Shown in pieces: positions 1 through 9,392 of a stretch of DNA of 64,000 nt. Source of the stretch: Phaeocystidibacter marisrubri (GTDB lineage Bacteria > Bacteroidota > Bacteroidia > Flavobacteriales > Schleiferiaceae); NCBI RefSeq assembly GCF_008933165.1, contig NZ_WBVQ01000001.1, positions 248,001-312,000 on the forward strand, given 5' to 3'. Within the stretch, counting starts at the first letter, position 1, and each line of letters starts with the position of its first letter. A program made the translations under genes and the position numbers. The notes beneath the pieces were generated by a model. It was not told where the DNA came from. It ran no database searches and saw nothing but the letters and a program-made list of their open reading frames with translations.

Positions 1-1397
1 TGTTGAGCAAAAGTAGGATTCGCCACATTCAACGCGGGAGAAATGCTGTCCAATTTGTAGTTGAAGTTTTGATAGTTCACGAACCGCGGATTCTCATCGA
101 GCTCGCAGTTGGTGAATCGAGTAGGGTCTTCCCTGTCGAAAGAACCATCGAAAGGATTTTCAGCCAATCGGAGAAAACACGTGTTGAAATTGAACTCTAA
201 GTTTCCAGAAGGTTCATAGCCCAATCCGAACTCCACTCTTCGAGAACCGTATACAATGGTATTGCGGAAATTCGCAGCTAACACGTCTCTGGTGAAACGC
301 TGACCTATGTTGTTTTCGTAGTAGTTAAAGAGTCCGATGGTTGGTGTGCTTCTACCGCCAATCGAATAGTTGGCAAAGGTGCAATGGGTAAAGGAATATC
401 GACCTCCCAATGCGTAGAGTCCGTATACACCGCTGTTGCCCACCACTACGTTTTCGGCTTGAATGTTTGCAAAACCTCCATAAATACCCACTCTGCTGCT
501 ATTCAAAACTTGGGTATTTCGAACCACGAGATTTGGTGTGGTAGAAGCGGTGCTATCCACCAAAAGCGCAATTGTACTATTCTTGATGATGGCGTTTTGA
601 ATCAAGTTATTGGTACTTCCATTTTGAATGAAGATACCTCCGAGGGCTCCGCCCCATTGCCCGGCTACATTTTCATAGAAAGGTTCTAGACGATCCCCTT
701 GAATAATTACCGGGTTCGTTTCGATCTGTCCAGTGTTGTTAGGGTCAATTTGAAGAGAGCCTCCTTTGTAAACCCACAATCCACTTCCCGAATGAAAGTG
801 AATTTCAGTACCCGGAAGAATGGTGAGTGTACACAGGCTGTCTACAACGGCATATCCGTAAATCACATGGGGTTTGTCTGGACCCCATGTAGCGTTGCAG
901 TCTATGACGGAATAAGGGATGGCACCATTGTTAAACGATCCGGTAGGATAATAGAAGTGAGCATCTTTGGTGAGTGTGACCAAATCGACGTCCTGTGTTC
1001 TACCCATCGTTTGAAGAACAATGGAGTCGGTATAGAGCAATTCGTTCGCCATTCCAACATCGGCTGTCACTTCAATGAGAATCGTGATGCTGTCGTTGGC
1101 TAGAAGTTCCACATCAGAAATATCCTTGGTTGGGGTTCCGTTTACATTGAGGCGATAGTAGCTATTGGGGCCCTTAGCTAGGAAGATGCGATCGATGTAA
1201 ATATCTTCGTCGGTAGGATTGTTCACGCGAAGCGTACGAGTGGAGGATCCCACTTGAGTAAAAACCGTATCGAGAAAGATCGTATCGGCAGATAAACCCA
1301 AGGTCACGCCTTTCCTCGCAAAAGTTTGATCCTTTCGGCAAGAGGAAAATGCTACTAGGGTGACTATCAATATAAAGAGTGGAAGGAGTCGCTTCAT
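1..1397 (-). CDS. Beta-helix-type lipoprotein, partial (C-terminus off the left edge)
   Basis: The frame is open from the ATG at 1395-1397 to the left edge of the window (465 codons seen, no stop). Residues 1-20 form a lipoprotein signal ending FSSC with the lipidated Cys at 20, so export to the envelope is expected. A region rich in beta strands follows (about 30-160), then repeated short turns with many Asn, Gly, Ile and Val, containing phrases such as GGIFIQNGS, NAIIKNSTIALLV and VRNTQVLNSSRVGIYG. These are typical of right-handed parallel beta-helix proteins that bind or cut polysaccharide or act as adhesins. No catalytic site is recognisable. It is divergent from rpmE2 with 147 bp between starts, and has its own -7 box. 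The lipoprotein call is firm; the beta-helix fold is inferred from repeat texture. Confidence 0.82.
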   Translation of the reverse strand, partial: MKRLLPLFILIVTLVAFSSCRKDQTFARKGVTLGLSADTIFLDTVFTQVGSSTRTLRVNNPTDEDIYIDRIFLAKGPNSYYRLNVNGTPTKDISDVELLANDSITILIEVTADVGMANELLYTDSIVLQTMGRTQDVDLVTLTKDAHFYYPTGSFNNGAIPYSVIDCNATWGPDKPHVIYGYAVVDSLCTLTILPGTEIHFHSGSGLWVYKGGSLQIDPNNTGQIETNPVIIQGDRLEPFYENVAGQWGGALGGIFIQNGSTNNLIQNAIIKNSTIALLVDSTASTTPNLVVRNTQVLNSSRVGIYGGFANIQAENVVVGNSGVYGLYALGGRYSFTHCTFANYSIGGRSTPTIGLFNYYENNIGQRFTRDVLAANFRNTIVYGSRRVEFGLGYEPSGNLEFNFNTCFLRLAENPFDGSFDREDPTRFTNCELDENPRFVNYQNFNYKLDSISPALNVANPTFAQ

Positions 1398-1401
1398 GTG
1401 T

Positions 1402-1409
1402 CAAAGATA
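1402..1409 (-). promoter_or_regulatory. -7 box of the beta-helix lipoprotein gene
   Basis: On the minus strand this reads TATCTTTG, a perfect match to the Bacteroidota -7 consensus TAnnTTTG, and it ends 4 nt before the ATG. Transcription would start at or beside the start codon. No clear -33 TTG lies at the usual distance. Confidence 0.55.
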
Positions 1410-1447
1410 TTCAACGCAACAATTTATCTGACATTGTATCCCGTCAA

Positions 1448-1480
1448 TTGTTGTAGATATGAAATTTTACTCTAATTTTG
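1448..1480 (+). promoter_or_regulatory. Promoter of rpmE2
   Basis: The -7 box TAATTTTG (1473-1480) matches TAnnTTTG exactly and is preceded at 19 bp by TTG (1451-1453, with a second TTG at 1448-1450), the Bacteroidota primary sigma pattern. It predicts a leader of about 60 nt before the rpmE2 ATG. Confidence 0.7.
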
Positions 1481-1544
1481 CCGTCTGCTAAAGGAAACAA
1501 TAAAGGGAGTGGGGCCAAATCCTCACTTAATAAAGAAGCGCACT

Positions 1545-1796
1545 ATGAAACAAGGAATTCACCCAGAGAACTATCGTCTCGTTTGTTTTAAAGACATGGG
1601 AACTGAGGATACTTTCATCACTCGTTCTTGTGCTAACACAAAAGATACTATCGAGATCGACGGTGTTGAGTACCCATTGGTAAAAATGGAAATCTCTTCA
1701 TACTCTCACCCTTTCTACACTGGTAAGGTGAAGATGATCGATACAGCAGGTCGTGTGGACAAGTTCCGCAACCGTTACGCGAAATTCAAGAAGTAA
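1545..1796 (+). CDS. rpmE2: Ribosomal protein L31, type B
   Basis: This 83-residue large-subunit ribosomal protein is recognised from the N-terminus [11 protein letters not shown], the core block of [11 protein letters not shown], and the C-terminus [12 protein letters not shown]. It has the two-Cys pattern of the zinc-free (type B) form rather than the four-Cys zinc-binding form. The ATG at 1545 is chosen because homologues begin MKxGIHP; a longer in-frame start at 1509 would add unrelated residues. It is a single-gene unit with a strong promoter upstream and an intrinsic terminator 27 bp after the stop. Confidence 0.97.
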   Translation: MKQGIHPENYRLVCFKDMGTEDTFITRSCANTKDTIEIDGVEYPLVKMEISSYSHPFYTGKVKMIDTAGRVDKFRNRYAKFKK

Positions 1797-1823
1797 GAGA
1801 ATATCTCTTCTACGAAATAGAAA

Positions 1824-1849
1824 GGCTACCCATTCGGGTGGCCTTTTTT
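1824..1849 (+). terminator. Intrinsic terminator after rpmE2
   Basis: An 8-bp stem GGCTACCC/GGGTGGCC (1824-1831 and 1836-1843, one G-T pair) with loop ATTC is followed by six T. Confidence 0.9.
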
Positions 1850-1900
1850 CGTTTATACTTTCCCGTGAAATGCTAACTTCGTGATCCAAAATCTATCTCC

Positions 1901-3079
1901 ATGAATCTCATATTATTCGACGGTCCGGTAAGAAACCACTTGTTGCCACTTACGTTTACTCGTCCAGTTGCAAAACTGAGAGTTGGTATCTTAACCATTG
2001 CTGAGAAATGGGAGAAGCGCTTGGAGCTGAAGGCTTCATATCTCACACAGTCGTACATGACGTCGCTGTTTCCTATGAAGGTGACGGCTGACAATATTTT
2101 GGTGGATGGTTCCATTTGTCCCGATATGCGTTTGTTGTCAAAAATCATCGAACTCAAAACGGGACAAGGTCTCTTTGCAGGAGAGTTGTTGTTGGCAGCT
2201 CGACTCCCTTCTGATCGAGTGGCAGATGTTCACTCTCCGGAAAATTTGGATCGAATAGAATACGGTTCTGAGTTTACCCAGATTTCTCGTCCTTGGGATA
2301 TCTTCTCCAAAAACGGAGCTGAACTAGAGCGTGATTTTAACTTCATTACGGAGGGCAGAACTTCGGCTCCTATTTCAAAGACAAATACGGTAATTGGGGA
2401 TCGCATTTTCTTGGAGGAAGGAGCGAAAGTGGAAGCGGCAGTGTTGAATTCAACCACCGGTCCAATTTACCTCGGTGCCGATGCTGAAATCATGGAGGGG
2501 GCTTTAGTGCGTGGAGGATTGGCGATGTGTGAACACTCCACTCTCAAACTCGGAGCAAAGATTTACGGACCAACCACCATCGGACCTCATTCCAAAGTGG
2601 GGGGAGAAGTGAGTAATTCCGTTATCATTGGATATTCCAATAAGGGGCACGATGGATTTTTGGGAAACGCGGTGTTGGGTGAATGGTGTAATATCGGTGC
2701 AGATTCAAACAACTCCAACCTCAAGAACAACTACGACGAAGTTCGTTTGTGGAGTTATGTAAAGGGAGGATTTGAGAAGACCGGACTTCAATTCTGTGGC
2801 CTCATCATGGGCGATCACAGCAAGTGCGGCATCAACACCATGTTCAATACGGGAACAGTTGTGGGCGTGAGTTCCAACATTTACGGTTCGGGATTTCCGA
2901 GGAATTTTGTGCCAAGCTTCGCTTGGGGGGGAGCCAGTGGATTTACGGAGTACCGAATTGACAAGGCGACCAAAACCATGGAGTTGGTGATGGAGCGCAG
3001 AGGAATCCCACTCACAGATGACATGTTGGCCATGTATGAACATCTCTATCGCGAAACCGAATCCAATCGCAACTTTTAG
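1901..3079 (+). CDS. GlmU-family putative sugar nucleotidyltransferase
   Basis: This 392-residue protein has an N-terminal nucleotidyltransferase-like part (about 1-190, starting MNLILFDGPVRNHLLPLTF) and a C-terminal left-handed beta-helix of hexapeptide repeats (about 190-350, with VIIGYSNKGHDGFLGNAVLG and IGADSNN). The layout matches Bacteroidota proteins annotated as GlmU-like. These lack the classical GxGTRM loop of true GlmU, so the donor sugar, and even catalytic activity, are uncertain. The hexapeptide part may carry acyltransferase activity or drive trimer formation. The gene stands alone between rpmE2 and lon. Confidence 0.82.
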   Translation: MNLILFDGPVRNHLLPLTFTRPVAKLRVGILTIAEKWEKRLELKASYLTQSYMTSLFPMKVTADNILVDGSICPDMRLLSKIIELKTGQGLFAGELLLAARLPSDRVADVHSPENLDRIEYGSEFTQISRPWDIFSKNGAELERDFNFITEGRTSAPISKTNTVIGDRIFLEEGAKVEAAVLNSTTGPIYLGADAEIMEGALVRGGLAMCEHSTLKLGAKIYGPTTIGPHSKVGGEVSNSVIIGYSNKGHDGFLGNAVLGEWCNIGADSNNSNLKNNYDEVRLWSYVKGGFEKTGLQFCGLIMGDHSKCGINTMFNTGTVVGVSSNIYGSGFPRNFVPSFAWGGASGFTEYRIDKATKTMELVMERRGIPLTDDMLAMYEHLYRETESNRNF

Positions 3080-3215
3080 CTGACAGAGCTTCCCTAGCGA
3101 TTGCTCAATTCCGACATTTTTTCCGATTTATTCTATTGGCACGGCGCTTGACCTTAAGCGGCAAGTGTCAGAAATACGTATATCTATTTGATGGGTAGGA
3201 AGTGTTTCTGTCAAT

Positions 3216-5726
3216 ATGACCCAACAAGACAAATTCGATCGAGAGATCATATACAATATGGACAAGCTGTCATTGACTCACTTATTAGGCGAAGAAACGG
3301 AGTTTATTCCGTTGGTAACCTCAGAGGCCGAGAATGAACTGAATGAATCGGAAATACCTACAGAAATTGCCATTTTACCACTGCGTAATACGGTTCTATT
3401 TCCTGGAGTGGTTTCACCGATTACAGCAGGTAGAGATAAATCCATTCGCTTGATAAAAGACGTTCAGGCGAGTTCAACCAAATTGATTGGAGTTGTAGGA
3501 CAACGCGATGCATCTACGGAAGATCCCGGATTTGGGGATATCTATGAAGTGGGTACCATTGCGAGTATTGTTCGCAGTTTCAAAATGCCAGATGGAAACA
3601 CGACCATCATTTTACAGGGCAAGCGTCGATTCCGCATCGTTGAGATCATCGGAACAGAACCTTATCACAGAGCCAAGATTGAACTTCTAGGAGAAGAGGA
3701 AGTGGCCGAGAACGATGCCGAGTTCCACAAAATCATGAGCTCGGTAAAAGAGTTGGCCAATCAGATTATTGAAGAAAGTCCGCACATTCCAACAGAAGCA
3801 CAAGTTGCTCTGAAGAACATCAAGAGCGATCGATTCTTGCTGCACTTCATCGCCTCTAACATGAGCATGGAAGTGGAAGGCAAGCAAGATTTGCTGGAGA
3901 CTGATTCCATGACAGAGCGTGCTAAGATTGTATTGAAGCAACTCACGCTTGAACTTCAAATGTTGGAAGTGAAGAACGAGATCCAGACTAAGGTTCGTTC
4001 GGAATTCGATCAACAGCAAAGAGAGTACTTCCTTCAACAGCAAATGCGAACCATTCAAGAGGAATTGGGTGGGAATAGCTCAGAAGCTGAAATTGAAGAA
4101 ATGCGTGCTCGTGCTAAGGCCAAGAAGTGGGATGAGAAAACAGCGGCTCACTTCGACAAGGAATTGTCGAAGATGCAACGCCTGAATCCACAAGTTCCGG
4201 AATACAGTATTCAGAGAAATTACTTGGAACTCCTTTTGGATCTTCCATGGAATGAATTCTCGAAAGACAATTTCGATCTGAAGAGAGCACGTAAGATTCT
4301 AGATCGCGATCACTACGGTTTGGAAGAGGTGAAAGAGCGTATTATCGAGTATCTCGCCGTTCTCAAATTGAAGAACGACATGAAGAGCCCGATTCTCTGC
4401 TTATACGGTCCTCCAGGTGTGGGTAAAACCAGCTTGGGCAAGAGTGTGGCCGAAGCGTTAGGTAGAGAGTATATCCGAATTAGCTTAGGCGGACTGCGGG
4501 ATGAGGCGGAGATTAGAGGTCACCGTAAAACCTACATTGGCGCCATGCCGGGTAGAATTATTCAAAGCTTGAAGAAAGCGGGAACATCTAATCCGGTGTT
4601 TGTTCTTGACGAAATTGACAAACTGACCTACGGCGGACAAGGAGATCCAAGTTCAGCGATGTTGGAAGTACTCGACCCCGAGCAAAACAACGCGTTCTAC
4701 GACAATTTCCTTGAATTGGGATACGACCTTTCCAAAGTGCTCTTCATTGCTACCGCCAATAACTTGGGTAGCATCCAACCGGCCCTTCGCGATAGAATGG
4801 AGATTATTGATATCACCGGATATACGCTGGAAGAGAAAGTTGAAATTGGCAAACGTCACCTTTGGCCAAAGCTGCTAAGAGACCACGGGTTGAAGAAAAC
4901 TCAATCGGTGATTGGCAAAAAAGAACTGGCTACTGTAGTAGAATCATATACGCGCGAATCGGGTGTGCGTTCCTTGGAGAAGCAATTGGCCCGATTGGTG
5001 CGTCACGCTGCTAAAAGTGTAGCGATGGAGGAAGAGTATTCTCCAAAAGTGACCAACGATGAAATCCGAGGAATTTTGAAAGCTCCTCGATTTACAAGAG
5101 ATAAGTATCAAGGAAACGATGTAGCCGGTGTGGTTACAGGTTTGGCATGGACGCCTGTTGGAGGTGATATTCTCTTCATTGAGAGCTCATTGAGCAAAGG
5201 AACTGGGAGAACGGTAATCACTGGGAATCTCGGGGATGTGATGAAAGAAAGTGCCACCATTGCGATGGCTTACTTAAAGTCGCATTCAGATGAATTTGAT
5301 ATTCCTTTCGAAGCTTTCAAACAGTGGGATGTAAATATTCACGTTCCTGAAGGTGCGGTTCCAAAAGATGGTCCTTCTGCAGGTATTACTTTATTAACGG
5401 CCCTTGCGAGTTTGTTCACTCAGCGAAAAGTGAAGGCTAAACTCGCTATGACGGGGGAAATTACCTTGCGCGGAAAAGTGTTGCCAGTTGGAGGGATTAA
5501 GGAGAAGATTCTCGCTGCCAAGCGTTCTGACATCAAGGAGATTATTCTTTGTGAAGACAACCGTAAGGACATCGAGGAGATCAATCCAGAATACATCAAA
5601 GGGATGGATTTCCACTTTGTTCGGGAAATGGCAGAAGTGGTGGAATTGGCATTGACGAAGCAAAAAGTGAAGGGAGCTAAGGATCTTCTCCCTAAGACGG
5701 TGGAAGGTTCAAAGGACAACCAATAA
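3216..5726 (+). CDS. lon: ATP-dependent protease Lon
   Basis: This cytosolic protease degrades misfolded and regulatory proteins. All parts of the 836-residue protein are present: the LON substrate-binding domain (about 50-245, from PTEIAILPLRNTVLFPG), a helical coiled linker, the AAA+ module with Walker A GPPGVGKTS (from residue 398), Walker B VFVLDEIDK, and the S16 peptidase with catalytic Ser 721 in PKDGPSAG and Lys 764 in GGIKEK. The N-terminal extension of about 45 residues before the LON domain is acidic and usual for Bacteroidota. The start at 3216 is the first ATG after a 137-bp gap. No heat-shock operator is recognisable. Confidence 0.98.
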   Translation: MTQQDKFDREIIYNMDKLSLTHLLGEETEFIPLVTSEAENELNESEIPTEIAILPLRNTVLFPGVVSPITAGRDKSIRLIKDVQASSTKLIGVVGQRDASTEDPGFGDIYEVGTIASIVRSFKMPDGNTTIILQGKRRFRIVEIIGTEPYHRAKIELLGEEEVAENDAEFHKIMSSVKELANQIIEESPHIPTEAQVALKNIKSDRFLLHFIASNMSMEVEGKQDLLETDSMTERAKIVLKQLTLELQMLEVKNEIQTKVRSEFDQQQREYFLQQQMRTIQEELGGNSSEAEIEEMRARAKAKKWDEKTAAHFDKELSKMQRLNPQVPEYSIQRNYLELLLDLPWNEFSKDNFDLKRARKILDRDHYGLEEVKERIIEYLAVLKLKNDMKSPILCLYGPPGVGKTSLGKSVAEALGREYIRISLGGLRDEAEIRGHRKTYIGAMPGRIIQSLKKAGTSNPVFVLDEIDKLTYGGQGDPSSAMLEVLDPEQNNAFYDNFLELGYDLSKVLFIATANNLGSIQPALRDRMEIIDITGYTLEEKVEIGKRHLWPKLLRDHGLKKTQSVIGKKELATVVESYTRESGVRSLEKQLARLVRHAAKSVAMEEEYSPKVTNDEIRGILKAPRFTRDKYQGNDVAGVVTGLAWTPVGGDILFIESSLSKGTGRTVITGNLGDVMKESATIAMAYLKSHSDEFDIPFEAFKQWDVNIHVPEGAVPKDGPSAGITLLTALASLFTQRKVKAKLAMTGEITLRGKVLPVGGIKEKILAAKRSDIKEIILCEDNRKDIEEINPEYIKGMDFHFVREMAEVVELALTKQKVKGAKDLLPKTVEGSKDNQ

Positions 5727-5773
5727 TTTAGCCTTCCATACGTTCTTTGGTAGGAAAAAACTACCTTCCCGCT

Positions 5774-6808
5774 ATGCTTCGAAGATTTGCGCAATCACTG
5801 TTTTTATTGTGTATTGCCGGCTCACCGTTGTACGGTCAGCTCGGTGGATCGTCAACCTATTCGTTTCTGAATTTGTCGCCTTCAGCACGACCGAGTGCGC
5901 TTGCGCAAGCTTCTATTGCTTCGGTAGAAAGTGACGTTCAATTTGTATGGTTGAATCCGGCACTTCTTCGAGAAGAGCACAAGAAGCAGATTTCCATTGG
6001 ATATGTTGGACTCCCCGGTGGCATTAATGCAGCCGAAGGGGCCTATGCCTTTGGGGTGGCAGAACGACAGTATGTGATGCTGGGGTTTCGCTATCTCGAT
6101 TATGGATCGTTTGACGGTACGGATGTGGTGGGCAATCCCACGGGAACATTCCGTGCATCTGATCAATTGTTGAATGGTACATACGCCTATCACCTCGATT
6201 CCAATTGGCAGTTTGGCGCGAGTTTTAAACTGATCAATTCCGTTTATGAGTCGTACACCAGTTTTGGATTTGGTGTGGATTTAGCCGCGGTATATCAAAT
6301 ACCTAAAAGTCGATTTGCGTTTGCCCTCATTGCTAAGAATGCAGGCTCACAACTGACCTCGTATGCGGGACAGTTAGAACCTCTTCCATTCGAAGTCCAA
6401 TTCGCAGTTTCCAATCGATTTGAACATTTGCCTTTCCGTTGGACCATTCAACTTGAGAACTTACAGAAATGGGATCTCACCTACTTTGATCCCAATCGCG
6501 TTTCACAGGATCAAGTGACGGGAGATCAAACGTACGATGAACTCAATTTTGGAGATAAGCTGCTTCGTCACTTTTCCGTTAGTGGAGATTTAAATTTGGG
6601 TAGACGATTGAACTTTCAGCTCGGATACAGTTTTAGACGGGCAGGAGAAATGTCGATTCCGTCGAGAAGAACTTCCGCGGGTCTCACTTTTGGAATAGGA
6701 TTGAAGCTCAGTAAATTCCACATCAATTACGCTAACCGATATGTACATGTGGCCGGCAGAATGCACCACTTGGGCATTACGGTAGATCTAGAAGACTTCG
6801 GTTCATAA
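5774..6808 (+). CDS. porQ: Type IX secretion system protein PorQ
   Basis: This 344-residue protein has a signal peptide (about 1-21, ending SPLYGQ) followed by an outer-membrane beta-barrel-like sequence rich in aromatic alternation (LGFRYLDYGSFDG, LGYSFRRAGEM). Homologues are annotated PorQ, in the PorV/FadL-like fold, and belong to the set that anchors or processes type IX secretion cargo at the outer membrane. The start at 5774 is chosen because it gives a clean signal peptide. It overlaps cmk by one base (TAATG), an arrangement conserved in the phylum. A cargo protein with a sorting domain lies at 17472-19274. Confidence 0.9.
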   Translation: MLRRFAQSLFLLCIAGSPLYGQLGGSSTYSFLNLSPSARPSALAQASIASVESDVQFVWLNPALLREEHKKQISIGYVGLPGGINAAEGAYAFGVAERQYVMLGFRYLDYGSFDGTDVVGNPTGTFRASDQLLNGTYAYHLDSNWQFGASFKLINSVYESYTSFGFGVDLAAVYQIPKSRFAFALIAKNAGSQLTSYAGQLEPLPFEVQFAVSNRFEHLPFRWTIQLENLQKWDLTYFDPNRVSQDQVTGDQTYDELNFGDKLLRHFSVSGDLNLGRRLNFQLGYSFRRAGEMSIPSRRTSAGLTFGIGLKLSKFHINYANRYVHVAGRMHHLGITVDLEDFGS

Positions 6809-7512
6809 TGTCAGTATCGATCACCATTGCCATTGATGGCCACTCATCAACGGGGAAAAGCACTCTCGCTAAGCGTTTGGCATCATCACTATCCTATCTC
6901 TACGTAGATACGGGCGCCATGTATCGATGCGCAACACTGTGTGCCTTGAACGCCCAATTACTCACGGATTTGAATCATCTGGATAGCGATGCAATTGCAG
7001 AGGCGGTTCGGAATTGTGAGATTGGATTTGTGCGCGGCGAGAACGGTTCAAACCGGGCCACGTTGAATGGAGTAGACGTAGAGGATGAGATTCGCACCAT
7101 GGGCGTTTCCTCGAAGGTGAGCTATGTGAGTGCCATCCCTGCAGTAAGGGCGAATCTAGTTGAACAACAACAGAAGATGGGGCAAGCTGGTGGAGTGGTA
7201 ATGGATGGCCGTGATATCGGAACCGTCGTATTTCCAAATGCAGAATTGAAGATCTTCATGACCGCTCGTTCAGAGGTTCGCGCTCAGAGGCGCTACGAAG
7301 AACTATTGGCAAAAGGCGAAGAAGTTAGTTTTGCTGAGGTGGCGGAAAACTTGCAGGAGAGGGATGTGATTGATAGTAATAGAGAGGTGGGGCCATTGGT
7401 GGCAGCCGATGATGCTAGACTGTTGGACAACTCAGATATTACGCTAGATGAGCAATTCAAGATCGCACTGTCTTGGGCTCATATTGAAATCGAAAAAAGG
7501 GGAGAAGAGTAA
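6808..7512 (+). CDS. cmk: Cytidylate kinase
   Basis: The enzyme phosphorylates CMP and dCMP using ATP for nucleic acid and phospholipid precursor supply. Its 234 residues carry the P-loop GHSSTGKST near the N-terminus (11-19), the substrate-binding VDTGAMYRCAT, and MDGRDIGTVVFP, all diagnostic of bacterial Cmk. The ATG overlaps the porQ stop, indicating coupled translation. The next gene is convergent and ends 13 bp away. Confidence 0.97.
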   Translation: MSVSITIAIDGHSSTGKSTLAKRLASSLSYLYVDTGAMYRCATLCALNAQLLTDLNHLDSDAIAEAVRNCEIGFVRGENGSNRATLNGVDVEDEIRTMGVSSKVSYVSAIPAVRANLVEQQQKMGQAGGVVMDGRDIGTVVFPNAELKIFMTARSEVRAQRRYEELLAKGEEVSFAEVAENLQERDVIDSNREVGPLVAADDARLLDNSDITLDEQFKIALSWAHIEIEKRGEE

Positions 7513-7525
7513 AGGTTGATTACTC

Positions 7526-7837
7526 TTAAGAATTGGATTGAGTCGCTGAGGCATATTGCAAAGGCTCATCAGCTTCCATCAGCATTTCCTTGATAAAGGA
7601 GATATATTTCTTCATTGCCTCTTCACGTGTCATTCCGCGAAGTCGTTTCCACTGATCGTGCATGAAAGTGCGTACAATATCGGAATTGGAAGTAGGCCTG
7701 TCATTGGTATTGTCACCTTCAGTTGCCTGCTTAAAGTAACCATACGCAATGAGCATGCGATCGGGAGCTTGCTTGGGCATCGTCCTTCCAAGCTCTACAT
7801 ATTTCTTGAATTCGAGATTCAAGTCCTTTACATCCAT
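7526..7837 (-). CDS. Acyl-CoA-binding protein
   Basis: This 103-residue soluble helical protein binds and buffers long-chain acyl-CoA. The signature MLIAYGYFKQATEGD, followed by WKRLRGMTREEAMKKYI, is that of the ACBP family best known from eukaryotes, including the conserved Tyr and Lys that contact the CoA moiety. The start at 7837 (MDVKDLN) is favoured over a Met six codons upstream because of family length. It lies 89 bp downstream of psd and on the same strand as the phospholipid genes, which fits a role in supplying acyl chains. Confidence 0.9.
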   Translation of the reverse strand: MDVKDLNLEFKKYVELGRTMPKQAPDRMLIAYGYFKQATEGDNTNDRPTSNSDIVRTFMHDQWKRLRGMTREEAMKKYISFIKEMLMEADEPLQYASATQSNS

Positions 7838-7926
7838 GCTGTGGCTTTTGAACAAAAATATAAAAATTCGCTTCCATGTGCAGAATGTCCGTTTGTTCTA
7901 CTATTAACAGACATATCAACAGAGGA

Positions 7927-8577
7927 TTAAATTTCTGCTAAGATGGTTTCTCCTCCAATCGGTCTCTGACCAATTTCAACCTTGATTTTAGCATCCAGAG
8001 GAAGCAGGATATCTACGCGAGATCCGAATCGGATAAATCCACACTGGTCGCCTGTAGCGACTTTAGTATTGGGCTTCGCGTAATTGATAATTCTACGTGC
8101 TACGGCGCCTGCGATTTGGCGATGCATCACTTCAACACCATTGTCGGCTTGTACAACTACAGTTGTTCTTTCATTCAATGTGCTCGACTTTGGATGCCAT
8201 GCTACCAAGAATGCACCTGGGTGATGTTTGGAGTATTTCACGATTCCACCAATTGGGAAGCGGTTCACGTGGACGTTGAGTGGCGACATGAAAATAGATA
8301 CCTGAATTCTCTTGTCGTTGAAGTATTCGGTTTCTTCCACTTCTTGAATGGCAACAACCTTTCCGTCAGCTGGAGCAATCAGTTGATGGGGTTCCACATT
8401 GGTAAATCGAGCAGGGTGACGAAAGAAGTACACCATGAATCCATACAGAATCCCTGAGGCGATCAGTAAGAGTCCCTCTAACCAATCTATTCCTATAAAG
8501 CTGAAGAGAAAGTTGAGTGCTGCAAAAATGAGCAACGCGACAAATAGTGGCTTGCGACCTTCCGGGTGTAATTTCAT
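7927..8577 (-). CDS. psd: Phosphatidylserine decarboxylase proenzyme (short type)
   Basis: The enzyme makes phosphatidylethanolamine from phosphatidylserine at the inner membrane. The 216-residue proenzyme has hydrophobic segments at about 10-30 and 32-52, the conserved LIAPADGKV, and the self-cleavage site FGS (Gly 185-Ser 186), whose Ser becomes the pyruvoyl cofactor. The FGS form, instead of LGST, is usual for the short Psd family. It is 8 bp downstream of cdsA, so the two successive steps of phospholipid synthesis are co-expressed. Confidence 0.96.
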   Translation of the reverse strand: MKLHPEGRKPLFVALLIFAALNFLFSFIGIDWLEGLLLIASGILYGFMVYFFRHPARFTNVEPHQLIAPADGKVVAIQEVEETEYFNDKRIQVSIFMSPLNVHVNRFPIGGIVKYSKHHPGAFLVAWHPKSSTLNERTTVVVQADNGVEVMHRQIAGAVARRIINYAKPNTKVATGDQCGFIRFGSRVDILLPLDAKIKVEIGQRPIGGETILAEI

Positions 8578-8585
8578 GGTAGGAA

Positions 8586-9392
8586 TTATAGAATGTACAA
8601 ATATAGCCAGACCATGGGCACAACGAACAAAAAGCTGTCGATTCTATCCAATAGTCCGCCGTGTCCTGGTATGAATTTCCCAGAATCTTTCACCTTAGCA
8701 GAGCGCTTCAGGGCACTTTCAAACAAGTCGCCCATGGTTCCTCCAATGCTGGAAATGAGTCCGAAGAATATCCAATCGGAAAGGGTGTATTCGGTAATGG
8801 TGTAAACGTGAAAGAGATAACCAGCTAGTATGGCAAAGGCCATCCCTCCTACAAATCCTTCTACACTTTTCTTTGGAGATAGTCTTTCGTGTAAGCGGTG
8901 CTTTCCTATGGATTTTCCAACCAAGTAAGCAAAGGTGTCATTGGTCCAAATCATGACAAACAATCCCAGGAGTAGGGTGGCGTCAAAGAAGCCATAACTG
9001 TCTACGGTGAACCAAGGAGCCAAGGATATGGGGAGAGCCAAGTAGGCAACTGCCAGTACCGAGTTGCTCATTCTAGCCGTAGTGATCTCGGAATCGCTGG
9101 CCCAAATGTGCTGAACGAAAATGGCTACCACAGATGCTACGATAGCGGGAGCGAGATTGAGGCCGGTACCATAAATGAATTGATAGGCTGATGTGCCCCA
9201 TAGGATCAAAATTCCCAAAAGGGAAGAGTAGTAGATACGATGGTTGGACGTGAGTTTTCTCATTTCAAAGAAACCCACAACGCCCATGATTCCCATGAGT
9301 GCAAAAGTGAGCATGCTATCAACGAGAATAGAGGCAAGAATCACTGCCACGTAGATGGCCCCATAGAGGCCGCGCTTAATAAGTTCACTCAT
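8586..9392 (-). CDS. cdsA: Phosphatidate cytidylyltransferase
   Basis: This 268-residue polytopic inner-membrane enzyme makes CDP-diacylglycerol from phosphatidate and CTP. It has about seven or eight hydrophobic segments. The C-terminal signature is visible as KDSGKFIPGHGGLLDRIDS, preceded by LSPKKSVEGFVGG and DLFESALKR, all typical of CdsA. Its start overlaps the stop of the LUD-domain gene by 4 bp, and psd follows after 8 bp. Confidence 0.97.
   Translation of the reverse strand: MSELIKRGLYGAIYVAVILASILVDSMLTFALMGIMGVVGFFEMRKLTSNHRIYYSSLLGILILWGTSAYQFIYGTGLNLAPAIVASVVAIFVQHIWASDSEITTARMSNSVLAVAYLALPISLAPWFTVDSYGFFDATLLLGLFVMIWTNDTFAYLVGKSIGKHRLHERLSPKKSVEGFVGGMAFAILAGYLFHVYTITEYTLSDWIFFGLISSIGGTMGDLFESALKRSAKVKDSGKFIPGHGGLLDRIDSFLFVVPMVWLYLYIL

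Noticed and set aside
384-1103. Plus-strand frames of about 100-134 codons
   Set aside because: They lie antisense to the clear lipoprotein frame, lack start signals and have no protein-like texture.
3100-3215. Heat-shock type promoter or operator before lon
   Set aside because: TTGACC and TATTTG pieces exist, but the spacing fits neither the Bacteroidota consensus nor a CIRCE-type repeat.
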